Shown one piece after another: positions 22,905-34,828 of a DNA stretch of 56,969 bases. The notes beneath the pieces were generated by a model that worked only from the letters and a program-made list of their open reading frames with translations, was not told the DNA's origin and ran no database searches. Every line of letters begins with the position of its first letter. The stretch's first letter is position 1. The stretch comes from Magnaporthiopsis rhizophila. Lineage: Eukaryota > Ascomycota > Sordariomycetes > Magnaporthales > Magnaporthaceae. The position numbers were made by a program, and so were the translations under genes. The stretch is taken from positions 1 to 56,969 of the forward strand of contig PYSS01000175.1 in assembly GCA_003049465.1 (NCBI GenBank), written 5' to 3'.

Positions 22905-23916
22905 TCACTGCCCCAGATTTTTCTTCACGGCCGCCTCCAGAGAATCCAAATCCGACTCGCCCATGCCCAGCAGCTCATTGTCGTTCTTGTCGTACAGCGT
23001 GCCGCCCTCGGCCCAGATGCGCCGCAGCGTCATCATCGTGGCCAAGGGGTCGCCCTCCTCCCACAGCTTCTGCTCCCGCTTGCGGCACTCGTCCAGCGGC
23101 GTCTTGGTCACCTTCCACTTGGCCCCGCCCGTCTGCTTCTCGTACTCGGCCAGCACCTGGTTGGGCGTCACGACGAACGACTGCACCTTGAGCGCCTTGC
23201 CGAACGACGCCTCGGGGTGGCGCAGGGCCGCGACGAGGAACTTGCCCACGCTTATGGCCGGGTCCCGTCAGCTTGTTTCTTTGACGTCAATGTAACAACA
23301 GTAACAACAGTAAGGCAGGCGGGACCACTCACTCGGACATGGTGCAAAACCCGATCTTTCCCTCGCCGTCGTCAATCACGTTGGCCTCCTTCTTGGCCGC
23401 GTCAAAGTTGCCAGCCCTGACCCAAAAGTCAAAGTAAGGGCCCGTGACGAGGTACGTGACGTGCAGCCTCTTGATCTCGTCCCGGATCATGCGCCGCACC
23501 GCCAGCTTGACCTGGTGCGGCTTCTCGCCCGCGCTGCGCTCGTTGTGCTCGATGTCGGTGCCGTACTCGGACGGGAAGAACCACTTGACCGTGCCCGACG
23601 CCTCGGCCAGCCGGATCAGCTCCATCTGCTGTGCCAGCACGTTGCGCCCGACCGCCGACACCACCGTGTCGACATTGTGGTCCTTGTAGGCCGCCGACAC
23701 GTCCGCGGCGCTCGTCACGTCGCCCACCACCACCTCGGCCCCCTGCGACTTCCACCCCTCCAGCAGCTGCTTCTTACCATCCACCGTCCCCTGCGACGTG
23801 AAGATGATGACCTTGCCAAAGCCTGGGCTCGCTTTGAGGATGGCTTCTGTGATGGGGACGCCAATGTTGCCGGTGGCCCCAAAGATGAGGATGTTGGTGG
23901 GGGTGAAGGATGCCAT
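22905..23916 (-). CDS. NmrA-like / isoflavone reductase-like NAD(P)-binding protein
   Basis: Proposed CDS is complement(join(22905..23250, 23333..23916)), 309 residues, the usual length for this family. The N terminus has a Rossmann dinucleotide-binding motif (ILIFGATGNIGVPI, residues about 9-22). Family landmarks follow: DTVVSAVGRNVL, WFFPSEYGTDIEHN, VTYLVTGPYFDFW, KIGFCTM. The intron (23251-23332) has a GTGAGT donor, a CTGAC branch site and an AAG acceptor, and joins exons in frame as CTMSDVGKFLVAAL. NmrA-like proteins are atypical short-chain dehydrogenases, some redox sensors and some reductases of phenolic substrates; the substrate here cannot be deduced. The start has ATGGCATCC and no in-frame upstream ATG. 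The intron includes two copies of GTAACAACA. Confidence 0.92.
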
Positions 23917-24189
23917 GCTGTGGAGTTCTCCCTTCCGTCTCGTTCGAATCCAACTGACTGATCTCAGTAACGGGATACGAGGTAGGCTTAAACGTTTGTT
24001 TTAAGTCCATCCAAGGATGGGCTCGGCTCTGTTGGTAAAAGGGCGTAGGGCGTACCTGTTTCGAGTGGGGAGCACGGTCGTAAGCTTGGTTCAGATGATG
24101 ACGCTATTCGCGGCGGGGTCACTGCTCCATTAACATTGGATATCGATTCCCCGCCCCCGCATCGCCGGCAGTGGTCTCGCTGGAACTGT

Positions 24190-25570
24190 AACAGCGTATA
24201 AAGCGAGCCGCACCATAAAGCCCTGGGTCATTGGGCCGTTCGGCCCAGCTCGGGTGTCCGGCTGCACCTCTGCCTGGACAGAGGTGCAGCACTTGCTGCG
24301 CCGGTAAGAACTAACCTTGGCTCTGGCTCGATGTAAGCCGGACCACCGAGATTCCGAGGTCGTCTCCGAGCAACAGCCATTTTCCACGGCCAAACATGGC
24401 TCGCGACTTGCACGCGGAAGCATGAGGAATGCGCCTGTCACGGCCCAGTGACCAACCATGCGTCTAGAATGTGGGACTGATAGGGACTCGCCGCCTCGTC
24501 CAACCCAGCAAAACCCCGCCAACGGGCCATACATGGCCCTCAGCCACTGCTGGGGCGACAGAGACTGCTTAAAGCTCACAACAAATCATTGTGACGTCCA
24601 CCCGACCCACTTGTATACTGTCAGGGCTTGTTGCAACGCCCTTATGGAAAGCGGAGAAGGCTTCGAATGGATCATGGACGAGGAGGGAACCAAGTTGCGC
24701 AGAGGTGTTGGCGTGGCGAGACTGTACACACAGATACAAGTTACTTTAGGAGCGCCTCCTCGCACCTAGGCTCCTCCACTTCGGCCGCATCCAGGTCTGC
24801 TGAGAATGGGGCGGCGTCTCGAAGCTTCAGAGGTATGGATGGCTTCAAGGCTTCCCGGCGGATATGCGGTACGGTTTCGCGGCCTTCTGCCACAGTGACT
24901 TTTACCCTTCGTCGAGGTCTAGGTAATTGTACCGGCTGTGAGGTCACGTTTCCAACAGACGAGCTCGTCGCGCTCCCTGCCATCGCGCGACGTGCGGCGT
25001 TGCCCGGCATGTGACGCAGCGCCCTCAAGGGCTTCTTATTTTGGAAGGTGAGGCAAAAGGAGGCTACCGGCTCAGCCTAGAGAAGTCCGGGTTTGACCAG
25101 GCCTTTCGAAGTTTATCGTGCCCCAAGCTGGTCCTGGGTATCGATGAACAGTCCGGTCCGGTACAAATGGCGGGAGCATTCAAGCCCAGGGTTGCTCGTT
25201 GCAGCCGAGGAGGTGCACCTGGACCGTGCCACTGCCAACCAGATGGGCCGTTTAAAAGGCAGATGGCTGCGGCTCAGAGGGCTCCTGCGACCAGTTGATT
25301 CCTAAAGACCCTATACTCTTGATGGGCTGGGAGCATCCCAGGACGCCTTGACGATTGGCGCCGGCTCGATCAAGCCTCGTCAGGGTAGGTATCCAAAACG
25401 CGCTTTTCTGCTACATGCCACGATGGGCCAACAAGTCTCGCGCGTGCTAAGTCCAAGGGAGGGCAGGTTCCACCGACTGCGACTTTATTGCCTCAAACGC
25501 GGCCAGAACCATTCCGCCGTCTGGATTTCGTTGACATCTCGGCCGGTCAGGGATCATAGTATAGATTAGG
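24190..25570 (+). pseudogene. Relic of a HET-domain (heterokaryon incompatibility) gene
   Basis: Fragments in family order but in different frames are visible. WLATCTRKHEEC near 24390 is the pre-HET segment. YMALSHCWGDRDCLKLTT from 24530 is the HET signature. FPTDELVALPAIARRAA lies near 24948-25000. APSWSWVSMNSPV near 25110 and GRLKGRWLRLRGLL near 25240 represent the C-terminal part. HCWG is in one frame, the later segments in another, with stops between (for example near 25012). HET proteins trigger death of incompatible fused hyphae. No start or splice structure can restore a full frame, so this is a dead copy. Much of the middle (about 24620-24940) is unrecognisable. Confidence 0.7.
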
Positions 25571-26376
25571 GAAGTTTTTTTTTAGATTCTCCGTGGAAGA
25601 TGACACCATCGACTCGAGCGAGCTGAGAGATGTCGTTTTGGCCCAGTCCCAGATGATCACCATAATCGAGCGTCTCGACCGCCCGATTGCTTGTTTTCTA
25701 CTCGATTCTATCACGGTGGAAAATGGCCTAGTTAAACCGCAGTTTTTTTTGACGAATTTGCGAGAGAAACGAAAGAACGAGGAGAACGTAGAGCGGATCT
25801 GGAGGAGACAGGGCCAGAATGGAAGGAACGAAATGGAAATATGGAAATAAATAAACCAAAAAGAAGAGTACCATAACCCCAGACTCAGCCAGGCTTTTTT
25901 TTTTCAAGGAGATGTCAAGTTTTGGCTTGAGCATGTCACAGGTGTATGACTGTTTACCAATCTCATTGTAAACTTGGATCTGAGAATTTCACCGCCTCCA
26001 CTTGATCGTCCGCTCCAGGGCACCGCGTCACGATTTATCTCTGTAATTTGCCGGTTTCGTTGGGTGCTCCGTTGGCTAGATGGTGGCCGAGCCGACAGCA
26101 GTTCTCGAGGCGGTGGCGAGATAGACGGCCCCGGGGTTTCCCGTCCCGAGCGGACAAATATCGGCAGACCCCCGAATGCGACCTGTTTCGACGACGGCAC
26201 GGAGGGGTAGCCGGGGGGAATCCATTCTCTATTAACGGTCGGGCACGATAACTCTAGATCGTGCTGTGATTACAAGTCGCCCATCTCTGCCTGCGCTGTC
26301 ACCACTTAAACCTCGGCATTCCATCAGAGTATTCCTTGCACCCATCTATCAGCTTTTCTCGCACAGCTGCTGCGAG
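25571..26376. other. Intergenic, no gene recognised
   Basis: An 85-codon open frame (25593-25850, +) has no recognisable domain and may be a further piece of the HET relic or chance. Nothing else is supported. Confidence 0.4.
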
Positions 26377-27121
26377 ATGGAACCCTTGACCGTCGCCACG
26401 TCCCTCACCACAACAGCCCTCCCATCCCCAAGCTGCCAGACGCCAGGAAGTTCAAGACGGCACGCTCTGTGTAACGTGGACGCGCACCATGCGTCACTTC
26501 CTAGCACGAGCTCATCGGTTCCGGGGGCCGTGCCTTTCTTCATCTCGGGCTAGAACTGCCACCACAGAGACATGGCGGGGCGTGGCGGCGTTCCTCGCGG
26601 CTCCCCGCGCAGTCATCCGAACCGTCTCCCCAGGACCACAAGAACAGCCTGGCGATCAAGCAGGTGACGGACGGTACCTAATCGATCACATCCCTCCACC
26701 GCCCACACCTGGCTCCGCACGCACGACAACAAAAGAAGGCCAACAGTTTCGTGCTGGGTAGCACCCCGGAGCGCTCGTGGCCTTGAGGTCAGGTGCGGCT
26801 CCAGTCGCATTTAGGAGCAGCCGTTCCACGTGGAGAACGCAGTACTGGTTTCGGGCCGGAGCTTCCCGCAGTACCCGACGCTGCAGGTGGTGCTGTTGGA
26901 CGGGGCGGCGGGTGGGCGACGGAACAGAGCCCAGGCAAGGCAAAACGGCTTCTGATCGCGGCGGTCATAGGTGATACGGAAAAAGTCGGCACAGCGGATC
27001 CTGTCGGGTATGCTCGGGCGCCTGGTTGGCACTGTTTGCGGGAGAATATAGTCGCTCCAGAGCTCGACAAGGCGTATGACGCGTTCGCCGAGGGAGCGGC
27101 GCTGAAAGTATGGTATTTCTA
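26377..27121 (+). pseudogene. Unclassified gene remnant
   Basis: Protein-like segments occur in alternating frames on the plus strand. MEPLTVATSLTTTALPSP opens at 26377. EQPFHVENAVLVSGRSFPQY lies near 26820 in one frame. KRLLIAAVIGDTEKVG then VGYARAPGWHCL and VWYF, ending at a stop at 27122, lies in another. The alternation of frames, with an apparent natural C terminus, suggests a decayed gene rather than chance. I cannot name the family. Confidence 0.35.
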
Positions 27122-27278
27122 GATGGTTGGAGCAGCGGCGCTGGATCGCGATCACCAGTGGCCTGCCCAGAGCGTAACGTGGAGACAGGCAACGCAGCAG
27201 AGGAGAATGCAGTAATGGAAATTATACAAACTACTACAGGCACGTATGACTGAACCACACCCAGTCATCCCCCCACGG

Positions 27279-28302
27279 CTACCTCGGCTGCTGCACGTGA
27301 TCACCATGGAGTTCGCCGGCCGCCCACCCATTGTGGCTCGGCGGCAGCTCAATGCCCGGAGTGCTCCCCCTGAGCTCCGGCCGCCCCGGGTGATCACCGG
27401 CCTTGGCGTACGCCTCCTGGTAGTAGGGCGGGATCGTGCTCCCCGGCATCTCGCTCGACTGCGGTGAGCCAAAGGGTGTGCCGTCGGGGTGGTAGCCTTG
27501 CGGCTGCTGCTGTTGCTGCATCTGCTGATACTGGTACTGGTCGTTGCTGGAGGCGGCGGCGCCTTTCTTGGTCTTGTTCCGACGCCACAGGAAAAAGATG
27601 CCAAGGGCAAGAAGGCCCAAGCCAGCCGCGACCCCAATCGCGATGCCGGCGATGGCGCCGCCGCTAAGCCCGGTCGAATCGGACCCAGCCGGTGATCCCG
27701 CACCGCCAGGATCGGTTTGTGCGGCGGGGTTTGTGGTGGATGTCCTGGAGGTGCTGCTAGTCTGGGTCGTGGAAGTCGAAGTCAAAGTCGATAGCGGGGC
27801 GGTCTGGGCGATGATGCTCAGGGGGTCAAAGGTGATGGAGCTCGCCGCCGTGGGCGCTGCGGCGCTGAGCGACGAGTGGGCCGACTGCAGCGCGGGTACG
27901 CTGATGTTCTTGAGCGTGTTGTAGCCATTGCTCCAGCAGATGTTGATCTGGCCGCTGACGGGCGTGCAGACTTCGCTGTTGCCGCAAGCATATCGCAACG
28001 TCAGTCGGCGCTCCCCAAGGTTCACGGACAGGAGCTGGAACGCACCGCTTGCTTATGCAGCACCACGTGTACTGGCCGCTGCCGCACTGAAAAGTCGAGC
28101 CGTCGGTGCTGCACGTCGTTGCGCCGGTCCAGCAGACGTCGTAGGGGTCGGTGTTGGCGTTGCAGCAGTACCTCTTGCTGATGTTGGGGTCGCGCGCGCA
28201 GGCACCGGGAGCTTCGCACTTGAAGCCGCCGATTCCGGGGCACGTGAACCTGCTGGCGTTGGTCGACCAGTACCAGCTGTCAAAGTATGTCAATGTCGAC
28301 AT
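27279..28302 (-). CDS. Cys-rich single-pass membrane protein
   Basis: Proposed CDS is complement(join(27279..27975, 28046..28302)), 317 residues. The ATG at 28302 is chosen because the longer frame begins at TTG. The intron has a GTGCGT donor, a CTGAC branch site and an AACAG acceptor, and restores YTWCC...EVCTPVSGQINICW, a pattern of paired cysteines repeated through residues about 20-100. A Ser/Thr-rich stalk (residues about 120-185) is followed by one membrane helix (GAIAGIAIGVAAGLGLLALG, about 190-214), a basic stop-transfer WRRNKTKK, and a Gln/Pro-rich cytoplasmic tail. The layout recalls fungal wall-stress sensor-like proteins. No cleavable signal peptide is visible, so the orientation or an upstream exon is open. 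Specific function unknown. Confidence 0.85.
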
Positions 28303-29780
28303 GATCGTCCGTGCCTGTTCGACGACGTCCAATCGTTCGGTCCGGATTTTCCAGCTGGTTTTATTTTTTAATTTTTTTTTTTTTTTTTTTTTACGAGTGA
28401 CAATAGCGCGTCAAGATGACACGAGGGGAAAAGAGCGGGAAAGAAGAAGAAGGAAAAAAAGAAAAAGGAACAGAAGGAAATTAAATGCTGACCGCCCCTA
28501 GACGCGCCGCACAACCGCCTGTCTCAGCCACCCCTGTTGACGATGGCGTCGCCGATCGCATCCTACGCGACAAAAACAACGAATCAACGGTGGGCCGCCT
28601 TCAGCCGCACAGGGCCAAGACTGGAGCTGGGGGCCCCATTTCATGGGCTCGACTCTTTGAACCATTGGTCGATTGACAACTAAGTTTAGCTCAAGGAAAC
28701 ACAGCATCAGAGCTGGTGTTGATATTTTGCAAAGACATTTGTCTTAATTCTGCGAGAAGGCTTACTCCAGCCATGGTCTGCAAAAGCAGAGCCTTCGTTC
28801 CCCGCCGAATGCTTGCCAGGATAATTACCCACTTTGTAAATAAGCTCACATGTGTACTCCATCCCATCCCAGCTTTTTAGGGTCATCTTGACCGGTGGCC
28901 TTGGCCAGTTCCCGATGTTGTAGCCCAGGTAAAGCCAAAAGAAGGATAAATAGAGCCCAAGGCGCAGGAACGGCGAATTGTAGGTAATGGGGTAGGTAGG
29001 TGGGTGGGTCCCTGTGAGCTTTCATTCCGAAGTTGGTTGTCGTGGTTAGCATTGTTGGCAAATACTTGGAATAAGGCTGGCCAGGAAGGACTGCATACCG
29101 AGTGGGCTTTTTTCCGTCGGCTCGACCTCCAGCCAGTAGGAGGTTAGGCGGGCCCGGGGGCGGCCGGAGGAGGAGTTCCGTCCACCCGCTCGTCACATTC
29201 GGCGACGAGGGACGGGAGAAGGAGACCGATGACGAAATCCAAAAGGATTTTGCCAAGCCGCGGTCCCTCCTCCAGGTTGCCTCGCAGGGACCTCACAATG
29301 GCGGCTTCCATTTCTTCTATAACCGCTTTGTGGAGTGCGCGGTTTAAAACTAGCCCTCTGGGAGGTGACGACTAAAAATTAGCAAAACCTGTCAGGTTAG
29401 AAGGATTAATCAGCTTCGGAAGTGTAGGCAGCAAAAGGGAGTCTGGAGAAGGGAAAACATTCAAAAAGGGCTGGGCGAACTTGCCAATGGAAAAGAAAAC
29501 AGATACAAAAAGACACAAACAAAAAAGGGTAGGCAGTATTAGAAACAGGAACTTGCAGACGTAAAATAACGTAACAAATAGCGTGCGGCGCGCTTAAAAA
29601 GCGGATTGTTGTATGCATTAAGTCGCGTTTAACACCACTTGTTTCATAAAAAAATTTTTTTTTACACACCCAGGTTTATAAATAAAAAAAAACAGGCAAT
29701 TGCCGAAATTAGCATGAAAGGAATGAAAACTGGTTGCAGTTTAAAACAGCCAACCGAAGCCATTAATACAACTAAACGAA
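28303..29780. other. Intergenic, no gene recognised
   Basis: Holds a poly-T tract (about 28369-28392) and A/G-rich DNA just upstream of the membrane-protein gene. Short open frames (for example 28846-29256, -) have no domain. Base composition falls towards AT from about 29390. Confidence 0.45.
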
Positions 29781-32421
29781 CTACACGGGACTTTCAAAGC
29801 TGAATGCCCTCAGGGGGCTTGTATCGGGAAGGGGCGCGACCTCGACAACCAAAGATTCCGACGCAACATCCGAGGCCACAGGGCTGGGCAGCCCTTGGAC
29901 GGGCGAAGCGTCCCTGCGTCTGGCAGTCGATTTGCACGAGTCGCTCTCGTAAACGGGCACCTCGTTGCTAAACGGCGACCACCTCTTGTTCAGGCTGACA
30001 CCAAACAGTTTTCTGCAGAACAGTTAGAACCAATCCGCCGTCCGGGGTGGGGTGCTGGGGGGGAGAAGTAGGAAAACCTACGGGGCTGTGATGCGGGCGA
30101 ATCCTTCATATCCGGCTTCTGCCCCGATGCAGTAATTAAGTGAAGCTCTGTTAGCTGCCGACCGAGGCGTGTCCATGCACCCTGAGGTATATATCGACGG
30201 CGAGATCGACCTAAGTGGGGAAATGGGTTATAAAATCAGCATCCCCGAACTGGGAATTTGGTATTCCGTAGTTAGGTTGATGCAACAACTTACCGCAGCT
30301 CCAGGGAGCTTCCATTTGGGATCGAAGATGACGCCAAAAGTCACCATGGGTGTTCTGTAATTACGAGTTAGATTCGCTTGTTAGGGGGCGAGCCGGTGAA
30401 TCGGGCTTCCCCACGGATGGGTTGGAAGAAAAAGAAGCTACAGGTGCAGCTCGACGACGCCATCGGCCGTCACCCGCCAGTTGAACTGGACCTTGCCTCC
30501 GTCCTCGTCCGACGTGGCAAACGACGGTTTTTCGGGCGACTTCTCCTTGTCCGTCACGCGGTACTGCTCGTTCTCGGCGGGGAACCGCTGCGAATAGTCC
30601 CACTTGGCGACGTTAAAGTCCACGCGGGCGTTGCTGCGCGAGTCGGATGTATGTGTGTGTTAGTTGGCAACAACAAAGGACGCAAGGATGCGCGCAAGAG
30701 AGAGACGGCGGTGGTGGTGGTAGTGGTGGCCCTTACGCGTCAATCTGCACTCTGCCCTCCAACGACGCGAGCAGCTTGAACTCGGGTCCGATGGTCACGA
30801 TCCCAGGGACCTTGAAACTTGGTCCGATAGGGGCGATGCCTAGGAAAAAAAAAAATTAAATCCGTCAGTGCTGGAAGAGCGAGCCCGCAGGGTCGTGCGC
30901 GTTTCATCTTCGTACCGAGTAGTTGTTCCTCCAGATACGGGATGCGGAGCTCTCCGTCGGCGTTGAAGACGAGGCTGGCTTTGATCTCGCCCTTGTTCCT
31001 AAAGTTCATGTACGAGTGCCGGAACGAGGCCAGATTATTCTGTGATTTTGTTAATTTAGGCAACTAATCAGTCATAACTCGGGGCGGCTTTTGTCAGCAC
31101 GACATACCTAATATAGCTTCCACCCTCCGACTCCAATCACGCGAGCACCTCCTGCTCCTGTTCGAAATTGCTGTAGTCGTCAGCGAAGGGATCACGCTTG
31201 GACGGCATCGAGTCGAGTCCGTCAGAAGAGCAGTCTCGCTTCTGCAGCCCCTCTACTCCGGCGAGCCCGCGGGACTGAAGCTCGCTGTCGGGGATAATGT
31301 GGCCTCGCATGTTTGTCTCGATGTCGAACTCGTAGACACGATTCGGCGGGTCATAGTCGCTGCCCGTTTGTAAAGAGGGGGACCGTAAGTATGCGACTGG
31401 AAGTAAAAAAGAGAGGGGGCTTTCCAGAACGAGGCGGAACGTCGCGCGAACTTACACGACGAGGAACCTGGTGACTACGTCCTGGTTCTTCAGCGCCCTC
31501 AGGACAGGGCGGTCCTTGTTCCTCCAAATGTTGGGCTCGCCGGTGAGGTAGCGGCCCATGTCGTGGGCGCTCATGGACATGATGACGACCTCGCCCTCGC
31601 AGCTCTGCGCCATGGCCTCGGACATGTTTTCGAAGTACCCGATGGGCGGCGGCGTCTGGCCGGGCTGCTTGCGGATGCCCTCGATGGAGTTGAGCCAGTT
31701 GTCGCTGTTGTACAGCCCATAGAAGTTCCGGTACCGATCCGGGCTGTCCGTCGCCATCGGCTGGTTCGGCCAGAGGTGCTGTGTCGAGGAGAGGTGGCGG
31801 GCGGTTTGATTAGTTGAAAGGCAAGCTGCCATGGGCGCCGAGGCACGTTCTCACTTTGCCACCAAAGCCGCAGATGCTTACCCAAATGGAATGTTTGTTG
31901 TGGGCGCATGCCCAGACCGAGGCCCCTTTGCTCAGATGGGGAATCTCCGGCTTGCGGAGCGAGTACGTGTAAAAGACGCACTTGTTGCGCAGGTCCCCGG
32001 CCCGGGCGCGCATGTACGACTTCATCTTCGTGGTCGTCAGGCTCTTGAGCAGCTGGCGGCCCTTGAGCTCCCTGACGTCCACCTCCGGACAATGGAAGCA
32101 GCCCGGGACGTGGACGAGCTTGCCGTACGTGTCCATGCCCGGCTCTCCCGGCTCGGCGCGGCCGAAGAGCACCATGCCGGAGGTGCCGTTGTTCAGCGAC
32201 TGGTCCGCCCCGACGGCGGAGCTGGCAGCGAGATGCCCGTTGCCGTGGCGCCTGTAGTGCTGGCGGCGTGCGAGCTGGCCGTAGAACGTCTCGATGCCGG
32301 CGTCGCCATGGCGGCTCCTGGGGTCGGGGATGAAGTTGATGGATCCCGCGCTGGCGATGCCTGTCGCCCCCAGCAGGAGGTAGCCGACGAGGAGCGTGGC
32401 GGCTCTGAGAAGGAACGGCAT
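29781..32421 (-). pseudogene. Secreted protein gene, nine exons, with two frame breaks
   Basis: Exons on the minus strand: 32421-31882, 31778-31456, 31359-31108, 31039-30916, 30839-30737, 30633-30442, 30354-30294, 30210-30082, 30012-29781. Most junctions have good donors (GTAAGC, GTAAGT, GTACGA, GTAAGG) and keep frame. The N terminus is a signal peptide (LLRAATLLVGYLLLGATG). Visible landmarks are WPNQP, SCEGEVVI, RYLTGEPNIWR, DCSSDG, SYMNFRNKGEIKASL, IAPIGPSF, VTIGPEFKLL, KWDYSQRFP and LFGVSLNKRW. From memory such segments occur in large secreted fungal proteins linked to chitinase/LysM loci; I cannot name the family firmly. Breaks: in exon 3 the frame meets TGA at 31137-31139, while a frame one register away reads on as VIGVGGWKLY to a TAG at the splice site; in exon 8 the frame meets TAA at 30151-30153. 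A weak donor at 31148 could bypass the first break but not the second. Either the gene is dead or the assembly has small indels. Confidence 0.6.
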
Positions 32422-33076
32422 ATTGTCGAGCGCGGGCGCGTCGGCTGCGTTGACGGACTCTGTCGGTCTTGTCGACACGAGCAGATACGATGCGCCTGGA
32501 AACGCAACTTGTAGTGGATTTTCTTTTTTTCTTTTTTTTTTCTTTACGAAATTGATCATGAGGGCGGCATATACAACCAATATCACTAGCGAGCTCCTCC
32601 CCTCGGTCTGACTCCCTAGACCTTGTCGCCTCGTTGCTAATCCCGCCCCTCCCTACCTCGAACAGCTCACGCCCTCCCATGAACCGCCCCCACGCCGCTT
32701 TGGGTGATCCCGAAGACCCCAGCCGAATGAGTGGAGGGACCCGCCGGGGAAAATGCTCTTAGTGCTTACCTACGCAGCAACCTAAAAACAATGTCCTGGC
32801 ATATGGTTGGCACGATTTCGGCTTGGCAGCTCGCATTCCTGCTCGCACAAGAGTCTGCCGCTAGTAACCCCTACCAATATATGGCGGAAAGATTTGGTCA
32901 GCAACTATATGGCTTATAGGGCCATAATGATGACCAAACTGAAACTTCGTATTCTGAGCAACTCCAACTGCCCCTGAATATGATGACGCTTGATAGCGGG
33001 CATGAGACGCGATTCTATTGAATGTCAATGTAACATGATCCGCAGCTCGTCCTCAGATTTCACATCCTCCCCGCTT
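32422..33076. other. Promoter of the secreted-protein gene and spacer
   Basis: No coding signal is seen. A T-rich tract lies at 32519-32545 in the presumed promoter of the minus-strand gene that starts at 32421. Confidence 0.45.
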
Positions 33077-34117
33077 TCACCAAGGATCGTCCTCGGAGTA
33101 GTCCGACCTGGACGCGGAGAGCGGCTGGATACGGCAGTCGTCCTCGATCACGCGGTGCTTCTCCGGGTTCCTGCGGTCCGCCACTGCAATGCGAGGCGGC
33201 CGGTGGTGTCGACCCAACGCCGAGTCCATCTTGCGCCCGCTGCAGACCTCGACCCAGCAGCTCCCACCGCCTACCCTCCCTACCCTCCCATCGGCTGCTA
33301 CCCCGCCGCCGCCCTCGTACTCGACAAACGTCTGGGCCTTTAGCAACAGCCCGCCAAAGGAATTGCCCGCCGTGCTCCACGCCGTGCCGTCGGGCCCGCC
33401 GACGTCGAACGTGCGCACGTGGTAGTTCATTATGTCGCGCACGTAGTCCATGAAGGCGGCGAGGGGCTTGTCGGGCGCCGTCGCGGCGGACACGAAGGAA
33501 GGCAGACGGACTATGGTGATCTCCTTGCTCAGCTCCGGGGGGATGTCGCGCAGGCGGCAGCGGCGGGCGGGCGGCAGGACGGCCACGGTGACCATTTGCT
33601 CCTTGTCGCGCGAGCTGGGCAGCACGAGCGACAGGCTCTCCAGGTCGACGGCGGCCTGGCGAACAATCTCGGCCAGGAGTCCCATGGGGTACACGCCTCG
33701 GGCGTCGACGGCGACGTGGCGCAGCGCGCGGGCGATGGGGACGCCGTGCTGGTGGTTCTCTACCAAAAACTCGCGCACTGCGTCCGTCTGCGCGTCGCCC
33801 CAGTAGAGCGTGTCGATGGCGGCGTCGAAGCTGCGGTAGGGCACGTCAATGTCCCCCGCCGCGGCGGAGCGTCGCAGGGACAGGCGGCCAGACGTCAGGG
33901 TCGCGTCGCGCCCCTCGCGGCAGGTGTGCATGACGGTGGGCCAGGCCGCGTCAACGGTCAGGGGGAGGGCGGGCTCCTCCCACGAGCCGGTGCTGTCCCG
34001 GCCGAGCACAAGAGGCCAGACTACGCAGACCTCGGACTCTGGCTCGGGAATTGCAAGAGTCCAGATCTGGCGGCGGAGCTCGTAGGGGAGCCGAGGAAAG
34101 GGTGTGAAGGACGCCAT
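33077..34117 (-). CDS. 2EXR domain protein
   Basis: Single exon, 346 residues. The start is the ATG at 34117 (context CTCCATGGCG); the upstream extension of the frame has only a TTG start. The N terminus, FTPFPRLPYELRRQIWTLAI, followed by PEPESEVCVVWPL, is the 2EXR signature found in many uncharacterised filamentous-fungal proteins. Further features are TVMHTCREGRDATL, DTLYWGD and the IARALRHVAVDARGV segment, all usual for the family. No signal peptide or membrane segment. Its biochemical role is unknown; such genes are numerous and fast evolving. It stands between two genes associated with cell-wall/LysM functions, but nothing shows co-regulation. Confidence 0.85.
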   Translation of the reverse strand: MASFTPFPRLPYELRRQIWTLAIPEPESEVCVVWPLVLGRDSTGSWEEPALPLTVDAAWPTVMHTCREGRDATLTSGRLSLRRSAAAGDIDVPYRSFDAAIDTLYWGDAQTDAVREFLVENHQHGVPIARALRHVAVDARGVYPMGLLAEIVRQAAVDLESLSLVLPSSRDKEQMVTVAVLPPARRCRLRDIPPELSKEITIVRLPSFVSAATAPDKPLAAFMDYVRDIMNYHVRTFDVGGPDGTAWSTAGNSFGGLLLKAQTFVEYEGGGGVAADGRVGRVGGGSCWVEVCSGRKMDSALGRHHRPPRIAVADRRNPEKHRVIEDDCRIQPLSASRSDYSEDDPW

Positions 34118-34828
34118 GGAGCTCGTGGATAACAATTTTATTTCCTCGTGTTCTTTGCCTAAACCTGGCGTTGCCTGTGGATAGAATATATTGGCCGAAC
34201 TATCCCGTGAGAGCGGGGAAGGGGGTGGCAGAGATAAGATGAATGCCAAGACCAAACAAGCACTAATAGCCGCCCCCCGCGGTAGTAGCAACGTTGCCTG
34301 GGGTGGTAGATTCGAGTCTGACGTGATGTGGGGTTCAGGGTGCCTAGCCAATAGCAAGCAACCAAATGCCCGATGCCAAGGTTTGCTTTGCCGCGCTCAA
34401 AGTCCAAGGAGCCTCGCTTTATATCCCATTTTCTTTTCTCGAACGTTATAACCCCATTCGGTTCGTCGCCCTACAAGGCTGGTTGGATCGTCAGCCGCGC
34501 GGTCTGATATCCTAGACGTAATTATTGATCTTGGCATGAGGCTGACGGTGTGCACTCTGGCAGGCCGTGAACCTTTGAACACGAGATTAGTGCTTGGGTG
34601 CCGGATGCGGCGAGGCCTCCGGGGTGGAGAAACGAGGCTACCATGGCATGTCCGTGGCGGACGGAGTCTCGTCCAGTTTCCGTGGCTCATCACAATATAA
34701 GAGCGCTTCTGGTGCGCGGGAACACCTAATGGGTTGGATGGGTAGCATCTCAAGGGTCACTGTGTGTTTCAACAGTCAAGAGTCGAGACGCCCAGCCCGA
34801 AGCCTTAGGATCCAGCATCGTTGCCAAG
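34118..34828. promoter_or_regulatory. Divergent promoter of 2EXR and LysM genes
   Basis: No coding signal. A TATA-like element (CAATATAAGAGC) lies at about 34693-34704, some 130 bp before the LysM start codon. Confidence 0.45.

Noticed and set aside
33419..34132. 237-codon plus-strand open frame
   Set aside because: Antisense shadow of the 2EXR gene; no domain of its own.
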